58,683 nucleotides of DNA. Origin: Nemertoderma westbladi (lineage: Eukaryota > Xenacoelomorpha > Nemertodermatida > Nemertodermatidae). Positions 46,634 through 58,500 of the stretch are shown piece by piece. The notes under the pieces are model-generated. The model did not search any database. It was given only the letters and a program-made list of their open reading frames with translations, and was not told where the DNA came from. The translations under genes and the position numbers were made by a program. The stretch is from the NCBI GenBank assembly GCA_032718475.1, contig JAUCBJ010003216.1:1-58683 (forward strand). The letters run 5' to 3'. Position 1 is the stretch's first letter, and each line of letters opens with the position of its first letter.

Positions 46634-46799
46634 CTGATCTTCCACCCCGGCATGCATTTACAATCCTTGAGTATTTCAACCGGTGAGTTGTCGTGTTCCC
46701 TTACCTCTACCACTACACATTGGCAACCGGGGTACCCCTCTATGCAAACATCTGTGCATTCGCCCGGTCCCGTTAGCACTAAACCATCTCGGCAGATAA
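46634..46799 (-). CDS. Host gene exon 1 of this window (5'-most seen)
   Basis: 166-bp exon, phase 1 to 2. Acceptor TTTTTAG and donor GTAAAT (46628-46633). Residues: ICRDG, GECTDVCIEGYPGCQC, DCKCMPGWKI. Its GYPGCxC block is shared with exon 8. Being phase 1 with a good acceptor, it is not the first exon. Upstream exons must lie to the right of the window or past the repeats there. Confidence 0.85.
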
Positions 46800-47180
46800 C
46801 TAAAAATATAAATTTTCGGTTGAGTAATTAGCAAGCTTGATTACTGTAAAAAAAAAAAGCTACTGGCTACTGGCTACTGACTACTGACCTAGAGCAAAAA
46901 CGGCTCTAACGATTTTGATGAAATTTTGCATGGACCATGAAAATAGATTTATTTAAGGGTACTTGTGAAATCGCGGTTTAAATTGAAACACCTCAACTTG
47001 TTTTATTTCGAAAAATAGCCCCAAAACACGAAAATTGCAGTACATCGATTTCAGATAGGGGGGAAACTGGACGCAATAAAAATTCGTCCCTCTCCAGGGA
47101 AAATTGGAAGCAAATAACAGTTGATTATTCTCAAAAATAATACTGTAACCTGTTCTATTGTGTTTAGTTTATTGTTTTGG
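46800..47180. other. Intron or upstream region, nothing recognised
   Basis: Contains a short (tactggc)n run at 46860-46880. No ORF. Confidence 0.4.
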
Positions 47181-48379
47181 TTAAAATAACGTGCCACTGT
47201 AACCTGCGCTTCTCCCTAAATAGAGAATTTCACATTGAGGCGGGATATTAATTCGCCAAGGCGGGTTTTGCGTCGAGCCCCCCCCCCCCCCCCCCCCCCC
47301 CCTGTCTCTCGTATTAGACAGTACAACTGCTCAAATAATTATTAGGAACAGATTGAATTGTTTATTGTATTAGGAACAGATTGCATGACAGATTGTAATT
47401 TTTGCGAACTAATTTCGTTCACAATCACGTTGCACCCATTTTTAAATGCTCGACATGTGTAAAATGCAGTATTAGTATGGGTAGTGCTGGTAAATAAAAA
47501 GATAACTGAGACCCAGATTTCTAACGGACTACTTGAATTCGAAACTGGACATTCTGTTCTTATTATGGGTGCTTGGATTTGTTACTGGGCAGTTTAGTTA
47601 CACAGTTTAGTGGCACAATTAATGTTGTGCCAACATTAATACTGTGGAGGCTGTATGCTTATAAGGCTGAATGTTTACTCATCCTCATAATGATTCTCCA
47701 TAAGGATAACATTATTGTTTGAAATATAAAAATCTGTTGTAATAAATAATAATATAATTGTTGTATTTAATTAATATCGTGGTGTTAAAATAACGTGCCA
47801 CTGTAACCTGCGCTTCTCCCTAAATAGAGAATTTCACATTGAGGCGGGATATTAATTCGCCAAGGCGGGTTTTGCGTCGAGCCCCCCCCCCCCCCCCTGT
47901 CTCTCGTATTAGACAGTACAACTGCTCAAATAATTATTAGGAACAGATTGAATTGTTTATTGTATTAGGAACAGATTGCATGACAGATTGTAATTTTTGC
48001 GAACTAATTTCGTTCACAATCACGTTGCACCCATTTTTAAATGCTCAACATGTGTAAAATACAGTATTAGTATGGGTAGTGCTGGTAAATAAAAAGATAA
48101 CTGAGACCCAGATTTCTAACGGACTACTTGAATTCGAAACTGGACATTCTGTTCTTATTATGGGTGCTTGGATTTGTTACTGGGCAGTTTAGTTACACAG
48201 TTTAGTGGCACAATTAATGTTGTGCCAACATTAATACTGTGGAGGCTGTATGCTTATAAGGCTGAATGTTTACTCATCCTCATAATGATTCTCCATAAGG
48301 ATAACATTATTGTTTGAAATATAAAAATCTGTTGTAATAAATAATAATATAATTGTTGTATTTAATTAATATCGTGGTT
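47181..48379. repeat. 604-bp tandem duplication with poly-C tract
   Basis: 47181-47784 and 47785-48379 are almost identical. Both begin ttaaaataacgtgccactg and end in taattaatatcgtgg. The main difference is the length of the C-run (longer in the first, near 47279-47302; shorter near 47882-47897). No ORF. Confidence 0.9.
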
Positions 48380-49156
48380 TACATTGAACAGTGTAAATTG
48401 TTAATCGCGGTTTACATTAAAACATCTCAACTCATATCATCTCATCTCATCTCGATCTCATTAGATGATTACAACATAATAATTACAGTTTGAAGTTGTC
48501 TCGAAAATTTTTCGTACACCACCGGGACTACCCTCACACTAATTTATTATGAGACAGAACGAAAAGCTTTTACTTGACTCTACTGTCTCCTACGACTTGC
48601 TTCACGTCCCGCTAGGCCCGTCTCTAGTAAACTGAATATTAACTATGTAATATACTTACGTGGCATGTATGTTACGGTATATGGCGCTGTATCCACAGTA
48701 TTAGTCCATTATACTGTACGTAATATTAGTCCGTTGTGCAGTATAATTATTTAGATAAGGCGCAGTGTGGTGACATTTAGGTAAGGAAGTTAAAACGCCC
48801 ATATATTTTGCATCCATTTATTTTGTATAGTATGTAGCCCTACCTACGTAATTTTGTATTAAGATATATGTAAATAGTCCCAGGGTAGCAAGTTTATTCG
48901 GACCCTGGATTCTGTGCTTGCTGATATTAGTTTGATAGGGCTAGCATATAGGGACGCTGTCCTGGCCATTCAGCAGCCAGAGACGTGAACCATTACCATA
49001 TATGGTAATAATTTGAGGTTTGGGCAGGCAATAGGGCTACAATCCGGCCTCCTTATTGGATTAACTGCTTCCAGGTTGGTCTAATGCTAGCACGGACTGG
49101 AGAGCCAATAGGAGAGCGATTGAGTCACCCTATTGCATCACCCCATCCGGATCACC

Positions 49157-49163
49157 TATAAAT
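49157..49163 (+). promoter_or_regulatory. Probable LTR TATA box
   Basis: tataaat lies in cctataaattggcggtg, followed about 25-30 bp downstream by agcctcacatgac, with a cctcacatga word repeated twice. This is the only well-formed TATA region upstream of the second gag. Confidence 0.5.
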
Positions 49164-49499
49164 TGGCGGTGTGCCGGTAGAGCCTCACATGACACCTCAC
49201 ATGATCTGCTATCACCTTTGTACTTGTTGAGCTGTCTCTACTCAATTTGTAAGATATTTTAGTGTATTTTCTGTAATTTGCTAATTTGATTAGTTTCTTG
49301 AAATGATTTGCTAGTGCGATTACCCTTGCTTGTGTTTCTCAATTAATTCCTTCGATTACTGCTAATTACAACTGAACTATGATTTCTACCTTTTGATTAA
49401 TGGTTCTATGTGATTCTTTTCTGCGCAATAATCCCAAGGGATTCCTGAGACTGTCAGACTTTGTGATTTGCATGCGCCGCTACGGTAGCTATTAGCATC

Positions 49500-52090
49500 A
49501 TGAAGGGCTAAGGTGCCAGTGGGCGGTGGGCGCATCGGGGGGTTGAGCGACTAGGAGAGAGCGGAGGATTCAAAGCGGGCAACGCTGGCCAGAGTCACCG
49601 TTGCGGGCGGGTATCTTGCACTGCGGCACGCAGACCGATCGCCGGAACAGTATCTAGGGGGCTGATGATCCAGGTTTTGTCTCTATTTAGTATTAGGGGG
49701 GCAGGAATTGGGTTAGTTAGGAATCCTAGATGTACCCGGGAGAGGCCTGCGCGTATTAAAACGTTCAGTGTGGAGTACGAGTAGTGAATTGCACAATTGT
49801 AAACTGTGATTTCTAACGCTGATTGGTGTGTTATTGAAGTGTGCCTAAGATTACGAATGCTTAGATAGGCGCTCTTTTTCCTTTGATTGATTTCTATTTC
49901 TTAGTTACAATAATTAGTTATTGATTAGGTCAAAGTAATACGGCAAATTAGGCTATTACTAGCGAAACCTGTTGCGTGATAAATTAGAATTACGTATTCT
50001 GGAACTCTTAGTAATTAGTACGCTGTTAAATATTTGTGACTGTAATTAATTAGTAAAAAATTAAGAATTAGTACGCAGCATAGCGGAGAGTAGCTAAGGT
50101 AATAATTAGTGTACTGTAAACTATTCACGCTGAGCGGTTATTTGCATTAGCGGACAATCAGCTAGAACGCACTATTCGGTACGCACGATACGCTAGTAAT
50201 TTTGCTGGCCTAAAGCCAGTCGCGGGCAGTTTTAGACTCGGGGTGGTATTATCCACGTAGAAACAGATACTGTACCATTTTGATATTTTAAATATTCTCG
50301 CATTCACACATTACGTTAGGGAACCTCCAGTATTCGCGATTAGAAAGACGTAGGTAATAGCGTGCTTCAATAGTGATAAAATTAGGCGTAAGAATACTCT
50401 GAGTGCAAGGCCTCTCGCACTCGTCTTAAGTAAGCTTAGGGAGCCGACTCGGGTTTATTGTTTTGGTTATTCCCGCGTGGCTCATAGATTCGAACAGTTA
50501 GCTCTCTATTGAGCAATCGGTAGAGAAAGGAACAAGCGATTTTGCAGGAGTTGTGTAAAATTAGTAAAATATATTAGTGGACGGCAGATTAGCGCCATCT
50601 AACGGTAAGTAGCGGTTTTGTATTTAGCAACCCTTACAATTTAGTAATAGCACACTCCTGAGCCCCTTTACTTAACAGTAGAGCAGTCTTTGTGTCTTAT
50701 TGGTTAGACGAGAACTTATTAGGTTGGCAGAAGGATATTAACGGGTATTGGTCTGTTCAACAGTTCTGCTGTTAGTATAGAGGTCGCGGTTGTTTATCAG
50801 TAATACGCGTATATTGCTTTGCTGTACTGCGTACAGTAAGGCAGATAGAGTATTCTTAGGCTGTTAGTTTAGACTACTGTTAGTTTAGATTACTGATACT
50901 TCGTATCAGTAATACGCGTTATTGGCTGTTGCTTGCAGCGGTCAATAGAGTATTCTTAGGCTGATAGTAGTATCATAGTATTAGGCAATAAGTTAGAGCA
51001 CGTGATCGTCTGCTGTGGGCTATAGGCTAGCGTACAGTAAGACATTGAGTTTATTCTATTAGGTTGTTAGCTTAGATTACTGTATTCACTGGCTGCGTAC
51101 AATAGTACAGTAGTACATTAGGCTGATTGTTGTTACTGCGTACGGTAGAAGGACATTTGTTTGCCGTACCACACACAGTATCATTAGGCTGTTAGGTTGG
51201 TGTACTGTTTTACTTACTGTACTGCATACAGTGAATGTACGGTAGTGCGTTTTTGCTAATTGCGAATACAGCAGTTCCTTAGGCCTTAGGGCAAACTGTA
51301 ATTAGTAAGTTTTTTGAAAATTTTAGCTAGGTTTGCGAGAATTCAGTTTCGGTCAAAATTATTTTGTAAAATTCTAGAGTTTTGTACCGGTATGTTAGGT
51401 AACCGCTTAGTTATTTTATACCATCTGGAGATACATGGCAAGACGGAACTTCTGAGTTTGGGGTTCGTGTGGGTCTGCGGGTTCGGTTTGCAATCAGCGA
51501 AGGGCCTGAATCTTTGGACGCGGACGTGGAATCTCACAGCAAACAAGGTTAGTTGTTCTGTTGGCACCAGTGTGTTTGTGGAAGCAGTAAAAAATTACCG
51601 GTTGTTTAACTGCGAAGCTGAACTCAATTTATTAGTTAGGATATTTAGGTTTAGCCGGCCATGGTTTTTTGAATCGCTCAAGTTAGAGAGAGAGTTAGAG
51701 AGAGTCGCAACCCGAAGATGTAGCCACGCGCTAGTGGATACATATAATATTTGAAATTAAAATTACGTTGATTAGAGCTATATATAAAATTAGAAATATT
51801 CGGGCGGCAAGTATATTTTGAATATTTTGTATTAGATTCAAGAGTTATTTTGTGCTATACCGGTATTTAATGCTATATAGTAGCTATATAATAATATTTT
51901 GTTTAAATATTGTACTAGTATTTGCTATAACTATATACCCCATTAAATTCACAATATTGCATTGCGAATTTATTTGACATTTGGACCAACTGATTATTTG
52001 ACAATTAATTTGACCGTATTTCGGTTAAATTATAATTATATCTCGAACTTTTGCGAGATATTTTGCCGGAAGGCAAACATTATTTAGACT
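49500..52090 (+). other. Probable LTR end and long leader of BEL-2
   Basis: No convincing ORF; a 146-codon frame at 51314-51754 has no recognisable motif. From 50800 to 51260 short repeated words (tattcttaggctg, agattactg, gtacagtaag) form irregular duplications. The LTR/leader junction cannot be placed. Confidence 0.5.
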
Positions 52091-53745
52091 ATGAGTGTCT
52101 CAGACAAGGAGGCACTAGAGGACAGCTATGAGACGGCGGCTGGACCGCCGACTGACGATAGCGTCAATATTACTGTTGACGACAATGCCGACTATGACGA
52201 CGCAGCGAGCGACGCTGACGTAAGTGAACAGGAGGACGAGACAGTGACTAGTGAGGAAGAACAACAACCTCAAGTAATAGTATTAGGATCCCCTACCGCT
52301 ACTGATAGGAAGGATTGTACAGCAACCCAACCAGAGGTGAGTGATAGGGAGGGTAGTGTAGCAGAAGCGAGAGCCCGGAGCCCGGTTTCCAGACCTGTGG
52401 GTATGGTAAGTGCCGTGGTCCCGAAGGCTGTAAGGAGTACCCGTAGTTCCCGAAATAATCCTTCAAGTCCACCGAGCGTAAGTCAGGTGAGCGAGAGAGA
52501 ACTTGATATCGCGATAAAGAAGAAACTTCGCGCGCATGCCGGACATATAACCCGGACGACGGACAAGGTAAGGAAGATGTTAGCCGACTCAGCGAACATC
52601 GGGAGGGTAGAGTTAGTAGAGATTAGAAGAGGATATAACTCAGCGTTATTCAAGCAGACGGAGGAGCTTGCAGTCCTAGCAAAGAAGGCAGTAGAGTCTC
52701 AGTCGAGCGATGTGGCGACGAGGATTTACGACAGGGTTTTAGCAGCCTTGTTGGAGCATCGCGAGTTATCGGAGCGATTCCGACGAGTTAGGACGGAGAA
52801 CTGGCTGCTATGGGCATCACAAACGCAGGCGGCTCAGGTGAGTGACGCAGAGTTAAGAGACTTAGTGGAGCGGGAAGAGATCCAAGATAAGGAAGAGCGC
52901 CGTTATCAGAGGGAAGTTACTAGCTGGCTGATGCAGAATGGAGTGGTGGTACCAGGCCAGGTGCTACCGACGACGGAGAACATTCAACAGAGGACGTTGA
53001 CTCCACCCGACGACGCATCTAGAGACAGCGGCGATTCCCAGGTTAGTCACGCGCGAGGTAAGGTAATATGTGCTAGATCCCTTGTTTCTCACAACTCGGC
53101 GGAGGAGAGAAGACGCCGACTAGACGAACAGCAGGCGGAAGTTTTGCGTGCACAGGAAGCACGGAAGGAAGCCGAGCGGGAAAGGGAGCGCACACGTAAG
53201 TTGGACGCAGAGTTACGAGAGTTGGAAGAGATAAGTAAGCGCGAGCGAGCGGAATGCGAGCAAAGGGAACGTGAACTCCAAGCCGAGCGCGAGCGCGAGG
53301 AACTCGAATGCGAACAGAGAGAACGCGAACTCCAACTCGAATGCGAACGGGAAGCGAAGAAACGCGAACTCCAACTCGAATGCGAACGGGAAGCGAAGAA
53401 ACGCGAACTCCAATTCGAACGCGAACAGGAAGCGAAGAAACGCGAACTCCAAGCCGAACGCGAGCGCAAGAAACTCGATCGTGAACAGAAGGAGCGCGAG
53501 CTTCAACTCGAACGCGGACGCAAGGAACGCGAACTCGAGATCGAGAAAAGAAGACGCGCATTGTATGAAGAAAAGGCGCGAGTGGAAGAAGAGAGCGCAG
53601 CGAGACGAGCGAGGGAAGAAGAAGAGCGTAAACTGGCGCAGTTGGAAAGTGCAAGATTAAGTTTAGAGAGCGAAGAACGGACTAGGAAGGCGAACGAAAT
53701 CGCCGAGAAGGGGATGCGAATGCTCGAAGAATGTGGGCGAGTGTG
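52091..53745 (+). CDS. BEL-2 Gag, N-terminal part (coiled coil)
   Basis: ATG at 52091 follows a leader with no competing long frame. The product begins MSVSDKEALEDSYE, has an acidic Ser/Asp/Glu region, a helical domain (about residues 135-265, with NWLLWASQTQ), and then a long charged coiled coil made of repeated ReLQxExE units (residues about 335-540), coded by partly tandem 36-bp repeats at 53260-53530. Around 53700-53750 the sensible reading moves to the frame beginning at 53731, a minus-one change. The remaining in-frame extension to 54136 reads as out-of-frame sequence. Confidence 0.8.
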
Positions 53746-55509
53746 GGGACAGAGTTGCGAGAACTGTTCGCACTGCAGAAGGCCGAACAGGAAGCGAGAA
53801 CTCCGACTATACGCGAGTCAACGACGACCAGAATTCCTATACCTGGTCCAGCTATTACGAGTACACGGATCGTTAAACCGTTCTCTACATATCGCACGCC
53901 AGTTGGTATTAGTGCCTCACCCATCGCCCAGGATCTACGTCATCGGAACGCCGCACCACTGTACACCGAACGTGACAACGGAGAATTTAGAGAAGAAACT
54001 CCGACGGGCCGAGTATTTGGCGAACCGAACCCGCGGGTTTGGAATACGCGGACGGAGCGCCGACCCAGTTCGACGGAGAACTTCCGGGTTAAACCGGAAG
54101 AGGGATCATATGAGAGACAGCGGATTACTCAGATAGAGCCGACTATACAACAGAACCCTAGCCAGGAATTTATTACGAGGGATGAGTTAAGTGCTAGTTT
54201 AGCGCAAGCTATATCGCCGCACATCCAACCTATAACGGACATGCTTAGCAACCTACGGTTAAAGGAAGCAGCCCAGGTAAGAAGTAATTCAAATCCTAGC
54301 AGGCCTGAGTTAGATAAAGTCCAGCCTAGTCAACGAGTACGCATATCGGAGGAAACTATACCACATAGACCTCAGGTAAGGACGCCTGTCCCGAACATCT
54401 CTAATCCCAATTTCGAAAATTCGGCCGAGAAATTTATTCAGGACGCTTGGGTCAGGGCCTCAGCGCGCAAACCATCGCGAGTGCTAAGGACTGACACAGA
54501 ATCGAGTGATGAAGAGGAAGACATGAGACGTCAGAAGTCCCGAAACTATAAGGAAAGAAGGACCGACGCGGAGCAGGTAAGTTGGAACCACCGGGAAAGG
54601 ACCAGACTTAACAACCCTGCGGAACTAAACCATTTGTTAACCCGGAACGACGCAACCCTTAGGGACATAGGTAAGTTTGCTGCTAGGCAAGGACTGCCGA
54701 CGCAACAACCCCAGAAGTTTATGGGCAACCACAAACATTGGAGGACCTTCAAAACCTATGTCGACGAGCAGCTAACCAACAGCACCTTTACTCCCAACGA
54801 GAAGTTCAACTATTTGCTTCAGATGCTCCATCGAGAACCTAGAGCCATTGCTGATAACTTCGTCGGCAATGAAAGGGCATTCGAGTTAGCGATGAAGACG
54901 CTTAGTGACATCTACGGGAATAAAACCAAGATGGCGCAGTCGATAGTAGAAGACTTGGGTAAGGGCGGAAGGATTACAACTCCGTTAGAGCTGTTGAACT
55001 TAGCGAACGCTATTTCGAACGCATTGGACATCTTGAGGACGGTAAATCTACCTCATCATGGTGATCACGCCGAAGTTTTGAAAAGCGTAATAAGACGTCT
55101 AAACATGCGTTACCGACAGAAATGGCGCAAATTAGAGAATAAGTTGGAGGGCCAAGGTAAAGTATTGACACTTCAGCATATTCATGACATGATAGCCACA
55201 GACGCAGTAGCAGAGATGAAATCAAACTTCTCAGAAGAGAATATGAGGGAGTCTAAACCTGTTACCGGTAAGTCTATGGTAAGTTTTGACGACGACAGGA
55301 CCACTGTGACATTTAACTCAGTAGACAGATATAATTCGAGTACCCCAGCCTTTAGATCAGACTCGCGAGTATGGTCAGGTGAGCGGTTAGATAGACCTAG
55401 GTTAAAGCAACAGGAGTTGCCGGATGGATTTGTAGGTTGCCAATACTGTTTACTAAAGGAGGTAAGATCTGACGACCATAAGTTAGATAGTTGCAGACGG
55501 TTCAAATAA
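53731..55509 (+). CDS. BEL-2 Gag, C-terminal part
   Basis: Continues the coiled coil (GTELRELFALQKAEQEA), then a Pro/Arg-rich linker, a Gag domain related to that of BEL-1 (KFMGNHKHWRTF, PNEKFNYLLQML, about 54710-55200), and the first zinc motif CQYCLL...HKLDSCRRF just before a TAA at 55507-55509. The pol frame continues in the same phase immediately after this stop, and the spacing from that motif to the next Cys equals that in BEL-1. The stop therefore replaces one residue in the middle of the knuckle region. It is either a nonsense mutation or a readthrough site. Confidence 0.82.
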   Translation: MWASVGTELRELFALQKAEQEARTPTIRESTTTRIPIPGPAITSTRIVKPFSTYRTPVGISASPIAQDLRHRNAAPLYTERDNGEFREETPTGRVFGEPNPRVWNTRTERRPSSTENFRVKPEEGSYERQRITQIEPTIQQNPSQEFITRDELSASLAQAISPHIQPITDMLSNLRLKEAAQVRSNSNPSRPELDKVQPSQRVRISEETIPHRPQVRTPVPNISNPNFENSAEKFIQDAWVRASARKPSRVLRTDTESSDEEEDMRRQKSRNYKERRTDAEQVSWNHRERTRLNNPAELNHLLTRNDATLRDIGKFAARQGLPTQQPQKFMGNHKHWRTFKTYVDEQLTNSTFTPNEKFNYLLQMLHREPRAIADNFVGNERAFELAMKTLSDIYGNKTKMAQSIVEDLGKGGRITTPLELLNLANAISNALDILRTVNLPHHGDHAEVLKSVIRRLNMRYRQKWRKLENKLEGQGKVLTLQHIHDMIATDAVAEMKSNFSEENMRESKPVTGKSMVSFDDDRTTVTFNSVDRYNSSTPAFRSDSRVWSGERLDRPRLKQQELPDGFVGCQYCLLKEVRSDDHKLDSCRRFK

Positions 55510-58500
55510 TTAAATTCGGAACAGAGAAGAGTTCAAGTGCGGACGTTGGACACCTGTTGGGCATGTCTTGCGCCAGGTCATGTACGGCGGCAGTGCCCGA
55601 ACAGCAAGGTCGGATGCATGGAATGCGGCAGACTACATCACAAGTTGCTACATGCGGATTTCCATACCCCAACGGACCGTTACTTACAGCGAAATCCTCA
55701 AAGGAAGGGGAGCAAAGAACCCGTATCGATAAGGAGGAATACGTACACTGGCATCCAGGACGATGGTTATCAACCAGGTTCGTCGGACGAGGATGGCGAG
55801 TCGAGCGCGAGAGAAGTGACCTGCCAAGGTTTCACCGCGGATAGTTCATCGACCAGCGCGCGGACGTATTTATCATCGGCCACGTCGGAAATATTTAGCG
55901 TGATTCCGGTGAAACTCACTGGCGATAAGGGATCGAAGCGAATATATGTGATGTTGGACACTGCGTCCACATTATCTTATATCGACGAGGAAGTGGCGAG
56001 AGCCGTTTCTAGCTTCCAGGACGCCGAGGAGATCCAAATAGAGTTGAAGTCTATGCACGGGGTAGGAGACCTCAAGGGACACAGAATTTCGGTAGAACTA
56101 GATTCCCTACTTCCGAGAGACCAGCATACTCGACAAGAACGGAAAGCTTTGCCATTGGACGGATTTAAGTGTCTAGCTATGAAGGGATTCGGCAGGCAGT
56201 TAGGTAAGGTGCCGCCGATGAGTCCCATAGCACAGGAGTATTTTGACAAGCTCAGGATACCCAGACACCAGGTAGGTTATAGGAATGTTTCTATGTTGAT
56301 TGGTGCAGAACAGCTGATCGCACACCAAATATGGGAAACGAGACCAGCTGAGCCGCATGTCAATGGACCACATGCCCATAGGACCATACTAGGTTGGTAT
56401 ACACGAGTACCCATGTCTTATGAGTTTACAGGTGGCGACAAGCCAATGAACAGATACGACGAACTACAGCCTATAACTCAACCACCGTTAGTAGAACCAC
56501 CAGACATAGACGAGTTTAGGAGAACCTGTATTGACCACTATAGTGACTTTAGCGAGTCGGACGAGGAGTTGATTCCCGATAATGTTAGGTTGTCGGAACC
56601 GCTTCACAACGACCGGACAGATAGTGAACCCGAGGACTACTGTTATCAGACCCGTGGGTCTGGTTCAGCGGCCCACGCTACCTATTTGACTAGCGTTTTG
56701 ACTTATACAGACATAGTGGAGGGTCAAGTGGCTAAATATCGAGACCTAGACATTTTCCAATACAGTGAGGAGGAATTACAGAAGGAATTGATACGCCAGG
56801 ACCTCGAGACAGGAGCCAGAACCGTCGAATGGCTGGATAGGGACGCAATGGAACCCGGTGGATATGACCTAGCCATGTCCACTGATGAGAAACGGTCGCT
56901 GGAGATGATGGAAGATACCATACGTCTACTACCGACTGGACATTTTGAAGTTGGAATGTTGTGGCGTCGACAACCACCTAAGTTGGAAAACAACTACAAC
57001 TTAGCCTTGAAAAGATTGAGCGGAGTAAGGGCTCGGTTGTTGAAGAATCCGGACATTAGGGAGAAGTATTGCGCCCAGATCAACAACTATTTCGCCAAGG
57101 GATTTGCTGGGAAGGTAGAGGACCCTGACTTAGTGACAGACCAGACTTATTACCTTCCACACCACTATGTGACTCACCCTGACAAGCCAGACAAAGTCCG
57201 AGTAGTCAACGACTGCGCAGTAGTCTATAGGGGTATGTCCCTGAATTCAGAGTTGATGGATGGTCCCAACCTGAACAACTATTTGATTGGAATACTGTTG
57301 CGTTTTAGACAGCGGCGATTCGCATTTACTTGTGACATCGAGGCGATGTTCCACCAGGTAAGAGCCTGTAAGGCAGACCAGGATAGCCTTCGCTTTCTCT
57401 GGTATGAGAATGAAGACTTATCCGGCCCAGTGGTTACATACCAGATGTACGTTAGGATATTTGGCGCCCGCGATAGTCCGAATGGCACGCTGTTCGTTTT
57501 AAAGAAAACGGCAACAGCCCAGATTGGTAAGTATCCAGTAGAAGTAATCGAGTCCATCTTGAGAAACTTCTATATGGACGACGGATTGGTGTCCAAGGAC
57601 ACGGCGGAACAAGCCATAGAAGTGGCTCACGGCCTGCAAGAGTGCTTGGCTACAGGGGGTTTTCCTCTGACCAAGTTCACTACAAACTCGGAGGCCTTAT
57701 TAGAGTCGTTCCCGGTGAAAGATCGCGGGAGCGGAAACATAGAATTGGGGGTAGAACCAATCCCCATGGCGCGAGTACTGGGACTCGCTTGGAATCCGAA
57801 CTCAGACAAGTTCCAGGTAAGAGTTAGATTTGAGCCCAGTAGCCCAGACAAAGTTTTGACAAAGAGAATTTGCTTATCGACTTTAAGTAGACTATTTGAC
57901 CCGATGAACTTTATCGGTCCGGTTATATTACAGGCACGAGCGTGCATGAGGAAAATTTGGTTGTCCGACTTAGAGTGGGACGAACCAATATCTCCTATAC
58001 ATGCAAAGCAGTGGAGGGAGTGGGAAGCCGAGTTGCATCTGTTGAAAAATATAGATGTACCCCGTTCCTACTTTCCGAATCAGCTGGTATTTCCAGCTGA
58101 TTTAGAACTGCATTTATTTAGTGACGCAAGTGATACCGGCTTTGGTATGGTAGCCTACCTTCGCCGAGAGGTAAGTCAGGACAAGTTTGAGACGGCCTTT
58201 GTGACTTCTAGATCAAAGACAATGCCGGTCAAATACATGACTGTCCCTCGTGCAGAGTTACAGGCGGCTGTAGTTTCAGTCGAGGTAAGTAAGCAAATAA
58301 TTGAGGAGTTAGACACGACATTGACCTTATTCTATTGGACGGACGCATCCTTAGTGTTAGTATACATTGCGGCCGACAATATTGCACTAAAGACATTTGT
58401 GGCCAATAGACGCGCTCAGATCGTTGATTTTTCGACGAAGGAACAATGGAGACATTGTCCGGGAGTGTTGAACCCGGCCGACATAACTTCGAGAGGTGCA

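Larger units (their letters stand above)
1661..46799 (-). other. Host gene: multi-exon cysteine-rich EGF-like protein (15 exons seen, both ends missing)
   Basis: Fifteen minus-strand exons, each with a cysteine-rich open frame, an AG acceptor and a GT donor. In transcription order: 46799-46634, 43030-42891, 42577-42445, 29109-28949, 27804-27538, 26174-26041, 20983-20848, 20391-20182, 15012-14872, 14572-14444, 11254-11150, 10108-9951, 4586-4403, 2297-2175, 1828-1661. Junction phases run 1-2, 2-1, 1-2, 2-1, 1-1, 1-0, 0-1, 1-1 (four more), 1-0, 0-1, 1-1, 1-1, so every neighbour pair fits and the sum is 2355 bp. Most modules read C, CxC, CxC, C, with CxCxxG(Y) near the end, like EGF repeats but with C2 and C3 separated by one residue. 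Phase-1 exon boundaries are typical of shuffled extracellular modules. No signal peptide or membrane segment lies in these exons. The gene identity is not recognised. Introns carry nearly all the repeats in the window. Confidence 0.85.

Noticed and set aside
53073-53660. Antisense and alternate frames in the BEL-2 coiled coil
   Set aside because: Low-complexity shadows of the repeated ReLQ units.
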